From positions 868,001 to 932,000 of the forward strand of contig NC_007510.1 of assembly GCF_000012945.1 (NCBI RefSeq): DNA of 64,000 nucleotides, read 5' to 3'. This stretch comes from Burkholderia lata. GTDB lineage: Bacteria; Pseudomonadota; Gammaproteobacteria; Burkholderiales; Burkholderiaceae. A program made the translations under genes and the position numbers. The notes beneath the pieces were generated by a model, which saw only the letters and a program-made list of their open reading frames with translations, made no database searches and was not told where the DNA came from. Positions 47,425 to 55,546 of this stretch are shown piece after piece (within the stretch, counting starts at the first letter, position 1; each line of letters starts with the position of its first letter).

Positions 47425-48677
47425 GGTCGCAGCTTGAAACGGATGTAATAAAAATTAACGGCGGCGGCGGCCAGGTAGCCGGCCGCCAACCCGACGAGCG
47501 CGCCGTACAGGCCGAGCCGCGGGATGGCGAACAGGTTGACGAGCGCGGCGATCGCGAGCGCGAGCAGCCATTTCGACAGCAACACGAATTTTGCTTGATA
47601 TTTGAGAACGATAAGATTGCCTATCGCCTCGATGCCGGCCGGTACCGACAGCCAGACCGCCCAGCGGAAGATGTCGACCGATGCCTCGTAGCCGCGGCCG
47701 AACACCTTGCCGACGATCAGCGGGGCGGCGGCGTCGAGCACAAGCGCGCCGGCCGTCATCAGGCAGGCCGTCATCGCGATCAGCCGGACGATGTTGCGGC
47801 GCAGCCGCGCGACGTCCTGCACGCGATAGACGAAGGCGGGCGCGATCGTCTGCGCGAGCATCAGCGCGAGCGTGATCCAGTTCTCGTTGAGCTGCTGCGC
47901 GGCCGAGTAGCGGCCGAGATCGGCGAACGATACGTGGCGCTCGAGCATCAGGCGGTCGAGCTTCAGGAACAGGTACATGCAGATGAGGCCGAGCCAGAAC
48001 ACGGTGCCGGCCGTCGCAAAGTGCCTGAACAGCGGCTTGTCGAACGTCCAGCCGAGCGCGCCGCCGTTACGATGCCGGTAGTACAGCAGCAGCGCGAAGC
48101 CGATGGCGGCGGCCTCGAGCGCCCACAGCCACGCGAAGCGGGCGGGGCCCGCGGCCGCACGGACCAGCAGCCAGACGAGCAGCGCCTTCACCAGCGCGGT
48201 GACCATGCTGGTGACGAGCTGCGGCTTGCTGTAGGTCATGCTCTGCAGCCACGCGTTGATGACGCCGACGAACGGCTCGCGGAACACCATCGTGACCGCG
48301 AGGCCCGCGAGCATCGCGCCGACCAGCGGATCGAAGGCGCCCGCGGCGATCGCGATCCAGGTCACGACGAGCGCGGCGACGGAGACGGCGATGCGCAGCG
48401 CGAATGCGCTGCCGAGCACCGCGCCGAGCTGGGCGGGCGGGCGCTGGACGATGGTCGGGACGAGGATTTCCGCGCCGCACACCCAGGTGAGCGGCGCCAG
48501 TACCAGGAGGAGCGTATTCGCATACTGCCATTTGCCGAACACATCTGGCCCGAAATAACGGGCCAGCAGGCCGCTGATCGCGATCGCGACGCCGATCTGC
48601 GTCAGCCGTTCGAGCCCCAGCCAGACGAGATTCGCGACGGCCTTCGCGACATCCGGGTTGCCGAAGCGCTTCAGCAT
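47421..48677 (-). CDS. wzx: Wzx-like oligosaccharide flippase
   Basis: A 418-residue membrane protein with about 12 hydrophobic segments in the polysaccharide-biosynthesis/MATE-like pattern (LARYFGPDVFGKWQYANTLL at the first pair; LFAIPRLGLYGALVGLAAGYL at the last). The family moves lipid-linked repeat units to the periplasmic face. The absence of a Wzy polymerase gene in the window is notable, so a separate short oligosaccharide, or a polymerase gene elsewhere, should be considered. Confidence 0.82.
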   Translation of the reverse strand: MLKRFGNPDVAKAVANLVWLGLERLTQIGVAIAISGLLARYFGPDVFGKWQYANTLLLVLAPLTWVCGAEILVPTIVQRPPAQLGAVLGSAFALRIAVSVAALVVTWIAIAAGAFDPLVGAMLAGLAVTMVFREPFVGVINAWLQSMTYSKPQLVTSMVTALVKALLVWLLVRAAAGPARFAWLWALEAAAIGFALLLYYRHRNGGALGWTFDKPLFRHFATAGTVFWLGLICMYLFLKLDRLMLERHVSFADLGRYSAAQQLNENWITLALMLAQTIAPAFVYRVQDVARLRRNIVRLIAMTACLMTAGALVLDAAAPLIVGKVFGRGYEASVDIFRWAVWLSVPAGIEAIGNLIVLKYQAKFVLLSKWLLALAIAALVNLFAIPRLGLYGALVGLAAGYLAAAAVNFYYIRFKLRP

Positions 48678-48940
48678 GCGCGGCAGCGGCGTGCGCGCAA
48701 GGCGGCCGGCAGGGCGCCCGGGGGCTGCAGGTTGGCGGCGACGGGACGGCTAGGCATTAAAATGGGCGGCATGCGCGTCATCAAAACCCGCGATTATAAG
48801 TGGGATCGGGGTCGCTCCCGCCGTTCCGCGTCAGCGGTTTCACTCCGTGCCGGGCCAGCCTGTATCATGCGCGGCACCGGCGAGCGGCGGCCAGGCAAGC
48901 CAGACAATTTTCCATGCACGCAACTGAGAGAAGAGAATCG
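48678..48940. other. Divergent spacer between wzx and manB
   Basis: This 263-bp spacer must carry promoters for both genes. A TATAAT occurs on the minus strand at 48798-48793 and TATAAG on the plus strand at 48795-48800, but neither has a well-placed -35 box, so I do not call a promoter. Confidence 0.4.
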
Positions 48941-50335
48941 ATGATCTCCCAATCCATCTTCAAGGCATATGACATTCGTGGTGTGGTCGGCAAGACGCTC
49001 GACACCGACACCGCGCGCGCGATCGGCCGGGCGTTCGGCAGCGAAGTGCGCGCGCAGGGCGGCGATGCGGTGGTCGTCGCGCGCGACGGCCGCCTGTCCG
49101 GGCCGGACCTCGTCGGCGCGCTGGCCGACGGCCTGCGTGCGGCGGGCGTCGACGTCGTCGACGTCGGCATGGTGCCCACGCCGGTCGGCTATTTCGCGGC
49201 GAACGTCCCGCTCGCGCTGAAGGACGGCGAGCGCCGCGTCGATTCGTGCATCGTCGTCACGGGCAGCCACAACCCGCCCGACTACAACGGCTTCAAGATG
49301 GTGCTGCGCGGCGCCGCGATCTACGGCGAGCAGATCCAGGCGCTGTATCAGCGCATCGTCGACGAGCGTTTCGAGACGGGCAACGGCTCGTACGAACAGT
49401 TCGACGTGGCCGATCAATACATCGCACGCATCGTCGGCGACATCAAGCCGGCCCGCCCGATGAAGCTCGTCGTCGACGCCGGCAACGGCGTGGCCGGCCC
49501 GCTCGCGACGCGCCTGTTCAAGGCGCTCGGCTGCGAGCTGGTGGAGCGTTTCACCGACATCGACGGCACGTTCCCGAACCATCACCCCGATCCCGCCCAC
49601 CCGGAAAACCTGCAGGACGTGATCCAGGCGCTGAAGGACACCGACGCCGAGATCGGCTTCGCGTTCGACGGCGATGGCGACCGGCTCGGCGTCGTCACGA
49701 AGGATGGCCAGATCATCTATCCGGACCGCCAGCTGATGCTGTTCGCGGAAGAGGTGCTGTCGCGCAACCCGGGCGCGCAGATCATCTATGACGTGAAGTG
49801 CACGCGCCACCTCGCGCAGTGGATCAAGTCGAAGGGTGGCGAGCCGCTGATGTGGAAGACGGGCCACTCGCTCGTGAAGGCGAAGCTGCGCGAGACGGGT
49901 GCGCCGCTCGCCGGCGAAATGAGCGGCCACGTGTTCTTCAAGGATCGCTGGTACGGCTTCGACGACGGTCTCTACACGGGCGCACGCCTGCTCGAGATCC
50001 TCACGAAGACGGCCGATCCGAGCGCGCTGCTGAACGGGCTGCCGGACGCGATGAGCACGCCCGAACTGCAGCTGTGGCTCGACGAAGGCGAGAACTTCCG
50101 CCTGATCGACAAGCTGCAGAAAGAGGCGAAGTTCGACGGTGCAGAGGAAGTCGTGACGATCGACGGCCTGCGTGTCGAGTACCCGGACGGCTTCGGCCTC
50201 GCGCGTTCGTCGAACACGACGCCGGTCGTCGTGATGCGTTTCGAGTCGGAGACGCAGGAAGGGCTCAAGCGCATCCAGGAGGACTTCCGCCGCGTGCTGA
50301 CGGCCGCGAAGCCGGACGTCAAGCTGCCGTTCTGA
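48941..50335 (+). CDS. manB: Phosphomannomutase / phosphoglucomutase
   Basis: A 464-residue alpha-D-phosphohexomutase converting mannose-6-P to mannose-1-P (and glucose forms). The phospho-serine loop is VVTGSHNPPDYNG, the metal loop FAFDGDGDRLG and the sugar loop GEMSGHVFFKDRW. It pairs with ManC for GDP-mannose. The ATG at 48941 starts the conserved MISQSIFKAYDIRG; longer in-frame forms upstream have no family match. Confidence 0.95.
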   Translation: MISQSIFKAYDIRGVVGKTLDTDTARAIGRAFGSEVRAQGGDAVVVARDGRLSGPDLVGALADGLRAAGVDVVDVGMVPTPVGYFAANVPLALKDGERRVDSCIVVTGSHNPPDYNGFKMVLRGAAIYGEQIQALYQRIVDERFETGNGSYEQFDVADQYIARIVGDIKPARPMKLVVDAGNGVAGPLATRLFKALGCELVERFTDIDGTFPNHHPDPAHPENLQDVIQALKDTDAEIGFAFDGDGDRLGVVTKDGQIIYPDRQLMLFAEEVLSRNPGAQIIYDVKCTRHLAQWIKSKGGEPLMWKTGHSLVKAKLRETGAPLAGEMSGHVFFKDRWYGFDDGLYTGARLLEILTKTADPSALLNGLPDAMSTPELQLWLDEGENFRLIDKLQKEAKFDGAEEVVTIDGLRVEYPDGFGLARSSNTTPVVVMRFESETQEGLKRIQEDFRRVLTAAKPDVKLPF

Positions 50336-50388
50336 GTGCAGGTGGCGGCGCGGCCGCCACTGGTGCTAAACGCCCCCAGGGCTCGGTC

Positions 50389-50428
50389 CGAAAAGCGGCG
50401 CACGCGCATCGCGTGAGGCCGCTTTTCG
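50389..50428 (+). terminator. Inverted repeat downstream of manB, probable terminator
   Basis: CGAAAAGCGGC (50389-50399) and GCCGCTTTTCG (50418-50428) form an 11-bp stem with an 18-nt inner segment that itself pairs partly. The T run is only 4, so it is less certain than a classical terminator. Confidence 0.5.
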
Positions 50429-51132
50429 CACTGTGTGCGGCGAGACTGCAATTCCAGTCGCAACGGGGCGGGTTAGTCCTTGTGCCGCAAGCATTCGATG
50501 TGATTTTGAGGTCCCGGTTTCTGTCTACGGCCAGGCCTGCCTGATCAGATCGAGTGCGTTGCATTGGGCGTGGCGGTAATGTCGAAGGTCGGTGCCCGGT
50601 CCGGGCAGCGACAAATGTGGCGCATGATGCCGCCCAGCTCAGCCATCAGCGTGGAGAGGCAGTGGACGGGCGTTGTGGTTGACCACCTTGTCTTGCGCTT
50701 GCGGCGGACGCTGCGTCGGTGTCACCGGGTTGCATGCGGCCTTGGCTGCTTGCTCGGTGTCGGCGAACATCAGCTCACGCTGGAGCGTGTTACGAACCTT
50801 GCTTCAGATGGTGCATGACCTGCGAGAACTGTTGCGCGTGTGCGATGGATGCAAAGCTCAACCCAGTGCAATGATCCCGGACAGCTTCGCGTTTCGTGTT
50901 GCTGCCCAGACATTGGGTAGTCGAGTGCAGCTTCGACTGTCTGATGCACACCCAAATCATCGACTTCATTTATATAGGTTCATATCGGATCCAGAATCCA
51001 AGCGGGCCAGATAGCGCGCAAATACGGGAAAATCTGTGTATTCGACGAGCCTAAAGGCTCCCGGACTGGCGTTCATGGCTATTCCGAATATCTGACTCAT
51101 CCGATCGATGTGGAATATACCGATAAGGCGGC
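50429..51132. other. Gene-poor segment upstream of the IS5-family element
   Basis: Short frames occur on both strands but none shows a family signature, a ribosome site or codon use like the neighbours. The composition becomes AT-richer toward the IS, so this is probably eroded DNA at the edge of the island. Confidence 0.5.
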
Positions 51133-51135
51133 TAA

Positions 51136-52048
51136 GAGACGGTTTTAAAAAGACGCGTAGCTACTGTTAACTTTTCTCTTGACCTGTTAACCAGAGCCGT
51201 CGTGACAACCGGATCAGGGAGATGGGCAAGCGGATCATTGACGACGAGTTGTGGAAGCCAATCGAGCCACTTCTACCACCAGCCAAGCCCCGTCGGTTCA
51301 AGTACCCGGATCGCAAGCCCGTGCCGAATCGCGCAGCGCTGACGGGCATTCTGTTCGTGCTGAAGACCGGCATTCGCTGGCGCGATCTTCCTGCAGAAAC
51401 GGGATGTGGCTCGGGCGTGAGTTGCTGGCGGCGGCTGCGGGACTGGCAAGAGGCTGGCGTGTGGGATGCATTGCACGCGTTGCTGTTGACCAAACTACGC
51501 GCGGCAAACCAGATCGACTTCTCACGTGTGGTCGTCGACTCCTCGTCGATTCGTGCGGTTGGGGCGAGCGAAAAACTGGCCCGAACCCCAATGATCGAGC
51601 GCGACCCGGTTCCAAACACCACCTCGCCACCGACGCCAACGGCACACCGATCGCGGCAATCTTGACCGGCGCCAACCGCAATGACGTCACGTAACTGATC
51701 CCCCTGATCGAGGCGATCGCGCCGATCAAAGGCGTTCGCGGTCGGCCACTGAGCCGGCCCAAACGCGTCTATGCGGATCGAGGCTACGATCACGACAAGT
51801 ACCGGCGCATCCTGCACGAGCGAGGCATTCCCACCAGCATTGCCCGACGTGGACAACCACACGGCAGCGGTCTTGGGAAGGTTCGATGGGGCGTTGTGCG
51901 TACGCATGCCTGGATGCACCACTTTCGACGTCTCCGTATCCGATTCGAACGACGTGCCGACATTCATGAAGCGTTCCTCAAACTCGGTTGCTCCATGATC
52001 TGCTGGAACATTTTGCAGCGGACTCGGTAGCCTTTATGAAACCGTCTC
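51136..52048 (+). mobile_element. IS5-family (IS427-like) insertion sequence, 913 bp, with TAA target duplication
   Basis: Terminal inverted repeats GAGACGGTTTTAAAA (51136-51150) and, at the other end, the complement of GAGACGGTTTCATAAA (52033-52048). Flanking TAA occurs at 51133-51135 and 52049-52051, matching the TNA duplication of this group. The element contains one disrupted transposase frame. The insertion is probably recent in location, since the ends are intact, but the transposase is no longer a single open frame. Confidence 0.88.
51222..52030 (+). pseudogene. Disrupted IS5-family transposase
   Basis: The frame from 51222 encodes KRIIDDELWKPIEPLLPP..., the DUF4096/IS5 N-terminus, with TGIRWRDLPAE and VVVDSSSIRAVGA (the first DDE Asp). 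A one-base frameshift near 51595 moves the coding into a second frame (PNPNDRARPGSKHH), and then a TAA at 51692 replaces what is normally a glutamine codon. Beyond it the frame continues with RVYADRGYDHDKY (second Asp) to a stop at 52030. So at least two lesions separate it from a working enzyme, unless programmed frameshifting operates. Confidence 0.88.
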
Positions 52049-52098
52049 TAATGCAGAGACGGGTTTGCGCCCTATCATCACTGCGTTGATTGGTGCAA

Positions 52099-52127
52099 TT
52101 CGGAAATAGCGGAGGATGCTATACAAT
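52099..52127 (+). promoter_or_regulatory. Candidate promoter of the methyltransferase gene
   Basis: TACAAT at 52122-52127 (within TATACAAT) with a weak -35 TTCGGA at 52099-52104, 17 bp apart. It lies just right of the IS end, 46 bp before the start codon at 52173. Confidence 0.35.
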
Positions 52128-52172
52128 GTCCTGACCGAACATTCCCACCAGCTGTCAACAGAGCATTGACAT

Positions 52173-53051
52173 ATGGAAACCATTGCCGCAGGAATGAGGT
52201 TTGATTCGCCATATATAAATCAGGAGACAATCACCGAAGCGACGAGGCGCGTCGACGAGGAGGGCCGACGTCTCGGCGTCGGCGGCGGAGGTCTTCATTT
52301 CGATACGAGGCGTTTCGCGCTGACGGTCGAATACATGAAAGCGTTCGAGCTTCACCGAGGGTATTGTGTCGAAATCGGTAGCCTCGAATACTTGAGCTCC
52401 AAAGTGATATGGTCGTTCTTTCCAGGCTCAACCGTCCGCGGTACCGAAAGCGATCTGCGATATGATCCGCTTCCTTTTGCCGATAATTCAGTCGACAACG
52501 TAATCTGTACCGAAGTCATCGAGCATATTTCGGACATTTCTTATCGGCAGGCTACGACGCTGAACGGAATATTCTTTTTCCTCGATGAGGTCTACAGGGT
52601 TCTTCGAGTTGGGGGGCGTGCGCTAATCTCAACTCCGAATGCGACCAGCCTATGGGCAATTCAGCGGGCGATGATGCAACGTGCGCCATTGATGTATGAC
52701 TGGCACTTCCGTGAATTCACGAAACACGAAATGCGTCAGATCGTTGAATATGCCGGATTTGAGGTCGTTGAACATAACGCCGAGTTTGTATGGCATTTAT
52801 GGGATTTCAGTCCGGTTGAAGAGTTCATGAGGAACTCAAACTACGAATTGTCCGACCGGGGGGATGATCAGTTCATGATCATCGAGAAGCCGGCCCAGCG
52901 AATCCGGAGGCCGCACAATCTCAATCTGCCGTCCAAGAAAATCTGGAAGGAAGGTGGCCTACGGCTGGTCAGGAATCAAATTCGACGGAAGTTATATAAC
53001 CTCGACCTTAGGCTAAAGCTTGCAGCGAGGCGATTCGCTGGGCGTAATTGA
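52173..53051 (+). CDS. SAM-dependent methyltransferase (class I)
   Basis: A 292-residue protein. The SAM site is unusual: CVEIGSLEYLSS stands where most class I enzymes have ExGxGxG. It is followed by GTESDLRYDPLPFADNSVDNVICTEVIEHI, the motif II region typical of Methyltransf_11, and RVGGRALISTPN. The C-terminal 100 residues are basic and helix-rich. It is visibly more AT-rich than the genes left of it and lies between insertion sequences, so it may be acquired. A role in methylating an O-antigen sugar is a guess from location. Confidence 0.72.
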   Translation: METIAAGMRFDSPYINQETITEATRRVDEEGRRLGVGGGGLHFDTRRFALTVEYMKAFELHRGYCVEIGSLEYLSSKVIWSFFPGSTVRGTESDLRYDPLPFADNSVDNVICTEVIEHISDISYRQATTLNGIFFFLDEVYRVLRVGGRALISTPNATSLWAIQRAMMQRAPLMYDWHFREFTKHEMRQIVEYAGFEVVEHNAEFVWHLWDFSPVEEFMRNSNYELSDRGDDQFMIIEKPAQRIRRPHNLNLPSKKIWKEGGLRLVRNQIRRKLYNLDLRLKLAARRFAGRN

Positions 53052-53269
53052 TTTACGAAATCAGATGTTCCTGCGGGGATAAAATCGGCGTAAGCATCCC
53101 GCCGCTCGCCAGTGTCTAATCAGGCCCCTTGATACGGCCACGTCTCGAGATCCTGCGCGCAACCGAACGAGACGGTATGCCGCAACGGTTCTGCAGCCGA
53201 TTGTGGTCCGCGCACTACGAGCGAACCAGGGACGATTCGCGATGTGAGAAAATTGGCGCAACCCGCAAC

Positions 53270-54352
53270 ATGCGATTGCGCCCCTTCCCGATTCGACCCG
53301 TCAACATGCTCGGAGCACTCCGCACTTTTCTTGCGCTGATCGTCATGGCCGCTCATCTTGGGCGATGGACTGATCTCACGGCAACCTATGCTGTGTCGAC
53401 GTTCTTTGTGATCAGTGGCTATCTGATGACCGCAACGCTCCATCGCAATTATGGGTTCGGATCATCGGGATTCTTTCGGTTCTTCCTGAACCGCTTCCTG
53501 AGGCTCTATCCGATGTACTGGATTGCAGCTGGCATGTCGGTCTTGCTGATTGTCCTTGAGCCCACGCTTGCGGAGGCATATCACCGAAATTTTCTGCTGC
53601 CCGATTCGCTGCGATCGTGGGCTAGCCTGGCCATGAACTGGTACTGGCGCCCGGATTTCCCCCTGCCCGGCAAGCCGAGCGTATCGCACATCGTGCCGCC
53701 GGCATGGGCGCTAGCCGTTGAATTTGCCATGTACGTGGTGCTCGCATTGGGCGCTGCGCGCAACATCAAAACCGGCGTGCTGTGCCTGCTTGTCGGCGTG
53801 TCGTTCCATGTTGCGATGGCTCATGACGTGAACGAGCGGATCTATGCGATACCTGCGGCTGCACTTCCGTACGGCATCGGAATATGCCTCTATTTCGCAA
53901 TCAAGGCATGTCGGGCTTCCGTCACTACGTATGCCTCGGTTACCGCTACGCTCCTGTACGCAGGATTTATATGTGCGCTGCATTTCCTCCCGCTCGATGC
54001 TGCAGGAATCCCTTACTACCTGAATCTGGCGGGATTCGCGGTGGCATTCTTCTTCATCGCATCCGCGACGGAAGGGGGCTATTTCAGATGGATTGATCGA
54101 AATATCGGAGGCCTGTCTTACCCGATCTATCTCATCCACTATCAGGCTGCCTTTGCCATTCAGCTCCTTCTTTCTACGAAGGCAGCTGGTTGGACGTTAT
54201 TCTGGTTCACGCTCCCCTTGGCCGTGGCATTATCGGCGGCGCTCGAATACTTGAACAGGCAGATAGTTGACCCTTGCAGAAATGTGGTCCGCGCAAAAGG
54301 TGGCGTCCTGTCTGGCGGCGCACCGAACATGAGCCAATCAGGCACCAGGTGA
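53270..54352 (+). CDS. Acyltransferase-3 family membrane protein (probable O-acetyltransferase)
   Basis: A 360-residue polytopic protein with about 10 hydrophobic segments. It opens with ALRTFLALIVMAAHLGRW, where AAH holds the conserved catalytic His of the family, and has STFFVISGYLMT and FFLNRFLRLYPMYWIA, the second family signature. Members move acetyl or other acyl groups to sugars on the membrane side. The start is uncertain: the ATG at 53270 gives a short basic lead, while the ATG at 53306 would begin at the first helix; neither has a strong ribosome site. Confidence 0.82.
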   Translation: MRLRPFPIRPVNMLGALRTFLALIVMAAHLGRWTDLTATYAVSTFFVISGYLMTATLHRNYGFGSSGFFRFFLNRFLRLYPMYWIAAGMSVLLIVLEPTLAEAYHRNFLLPDSLRSWASLAMNWYWRPDFPLPGKPSVSHIVPPAWALAVEFAMYVVLALGAARNIKTGVLCLLVGVSFHVAMAHDVNERIYAIPAAALPYGIGICLYFAIKACRASVTTYASVTATLLYAGFICALHFLPLDAAGIPYYLNLAGFAVAFFFIASATEGGYFRWIDRNIGGLSYPIYLIHYQAAFAIQLLLSTKAAGWTLFWFTLPLAVALSAALEYLNRQIVDPCRNVVRAKGGVLSGGAPNMSQSGTR

Positions 54353-54354
54353 AT

Positions 54355-54575
54355 TTAATGTGTCTTGCGGAAACTGGGCAGCGTAAGACGCCCATCGTGG
54401 ATCAACTGGCGCAGGATCATCCGCAGGTTGTGCGTGGCGCCGCACGGCACTGCGTGGATCGCGTCACCCAGCGCGCCCTTGAGTCAGTTCCGGTTGAGTT
54501 TGCTGTCGATGGCACGTCCTTGTAGTCGCGATCGGCCGGTGATCTCGGACGTGTCAGGAATTTCGTGTGCTGAGG
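54355..54575 (-). pseudogene. C-terminal fragment of an IS5-family transposase
   Basis: On the minus strand the frame reads DSKLNRN, then an in-frame TGA (normally Trp), LKGALGDAIHAV, HNLRMILRQL and a TAA at 54355. This is the end of an IS5-type DDE transposase (the DAIHAV...NLRMILR pattern). The beginning of what looks like the same kind of transposase is at 55118-55340, on the same strand, on the other side of an IS256 fragment. It ends 2 bp past the acyltransferase stop. Confidence 0.7.
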
Positions 54576-54589
54576 TCGGTTAAGAAATC

Positions 54590-55117
54590 TCAACTGATGG
54601 CGGCAGTGAATCGCTCGCCGAACAGAATGGCGAACTGATTGACTGCTTGCCGCCAAGTGATAGGCGGCATCTTCCAATCCTTTTCGATGATGCGTAAGGC
54701 GAGAAACAGCAGTTTGCTGGCAGCTTCGTCGCTCGGGAAGTGGCCGCGATTCTTCACGATCTTGCGCAACTGCATGTGCATGCTCTCGATGGCGTTGGTC
54801 GTATAGACGATTCGACGCACCTCGGGCGGATAGGCGAAGAAGGGAATCACCTGCTCCCATTGGCGCTGCCACATGGCCGCGACGGTAGGGAATTTGCGGC
54901 CCCACTCGCTCTGTGCAAAGGTATCGAGCAGCCGCTGCTGCGGCCTCGGCCGTGGCGGCCTGGAGATCGGCTTGATCGCGGCCGCCAGCGGCTTGCGGTC
55001 CTTCCAGCTCGCGAGATTCAGCGACTTGCGGATCAGATGCACGATGCCGGTCTGGATTTGCGCGGCCGGGTAGACCGCCTCGATCGCTTCGGGGAAGCCG
55101 CGCAAGCCGTCGACTAG
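54590..55117 (-). pseudogene. Truncated IS256-family transposase (C-terminal part)
   Basis: About 176 residues from DLVDGLRGFPEAIEAVYPAA to GERFTAAIS with a TGA at 54590. It has the IS256 signature (IVHLIRKSLN, then VRRIVYTTNAIES, then RHPDE-like GHFPSDEAASKLL). The usual transposase is over 400 residues, so the N-terminal half is missing. It begins right at the end of the other transposase fragment (YLQTEPPI), which points to insertion or deletion at this junction. Confidence 0.85.
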
Positions 55118-55340
55118 ATCGGCGGCTCCGTCTGCAAATACGTTTCATCGGTAACGACCTGCCAGTACAGGCCCTCGCGCCATTGCCGGACTAAGTCCTC
55201 GTCCGGGAGGTCGAAGGCATACGGCAGGTGCGGCAATCCCGTGATCAGGCGTGGCGAACCGACGGATGCGCCAAGTTGATCTGCTCGCGCAACGGTTGGC
55301 GGAAGAACTCTCCCTCCGTCACCGACGTCTTCGGCCCCAT
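55118..55340 (-). pseudogene. N-terminal fragment of an IS5-family transposase
   Basis: From an ATG at 55340 the minus strand reads MGPKTSVTEGEFFRQP and REQINLAHPSVRLA; after a frameshift the other frame gives SPRLITGLPHLPYAFDLPD, EDLVRQW and YWQVVTDETYLQTEPPI. This is the opening of an IS5-type transposase with an internal deletion and frame change. It stops at the IS256 fragment; its likely C-terminus is at 54355-54575. Confidence 0.7.
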
Positions 55341-55360
55341 CCTCGCCTTGTAGAGAGTTG

Positions 55361-55546
55361 CAGGTTTTACGCGCCAATATGCCCGTTCACTGCAACTCCC
55401 GTATCGTCTCGATCTTGCAGCCTTGCTGTATATGCTTTCAAGGATTGTTCAGGGTCGACTACTTTCTCGGTTGAGTCGGTGAAGGCGACCAGGAATTCCA
55501 TCGAGAACCTCAGAAAGTACAAGCAGCCATGCTGTCCCGTCGACAG
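55361..55546. other. Short spacer between IS remnant and the FAD oxidoreductase
   Basis: No supportable gene. It is the downstream flank of the minus-strand oxidoreductase gene and holds no clear hairpin with a T run. Confidence 0.4.

Noticed and set aside
47118..48944. A 608-residue plus-strand open frame
   Set aside because: It is antisense to the flippase and GT2 genes and shows only Arg/Asp/Gln-rich composition.
50673..51014. A 113-residue frame in the gap before the IS5 element
   Set aside because: It has no ribosome site and no family features, and the codon use is unlike neighbouring genes. It is probably chance.
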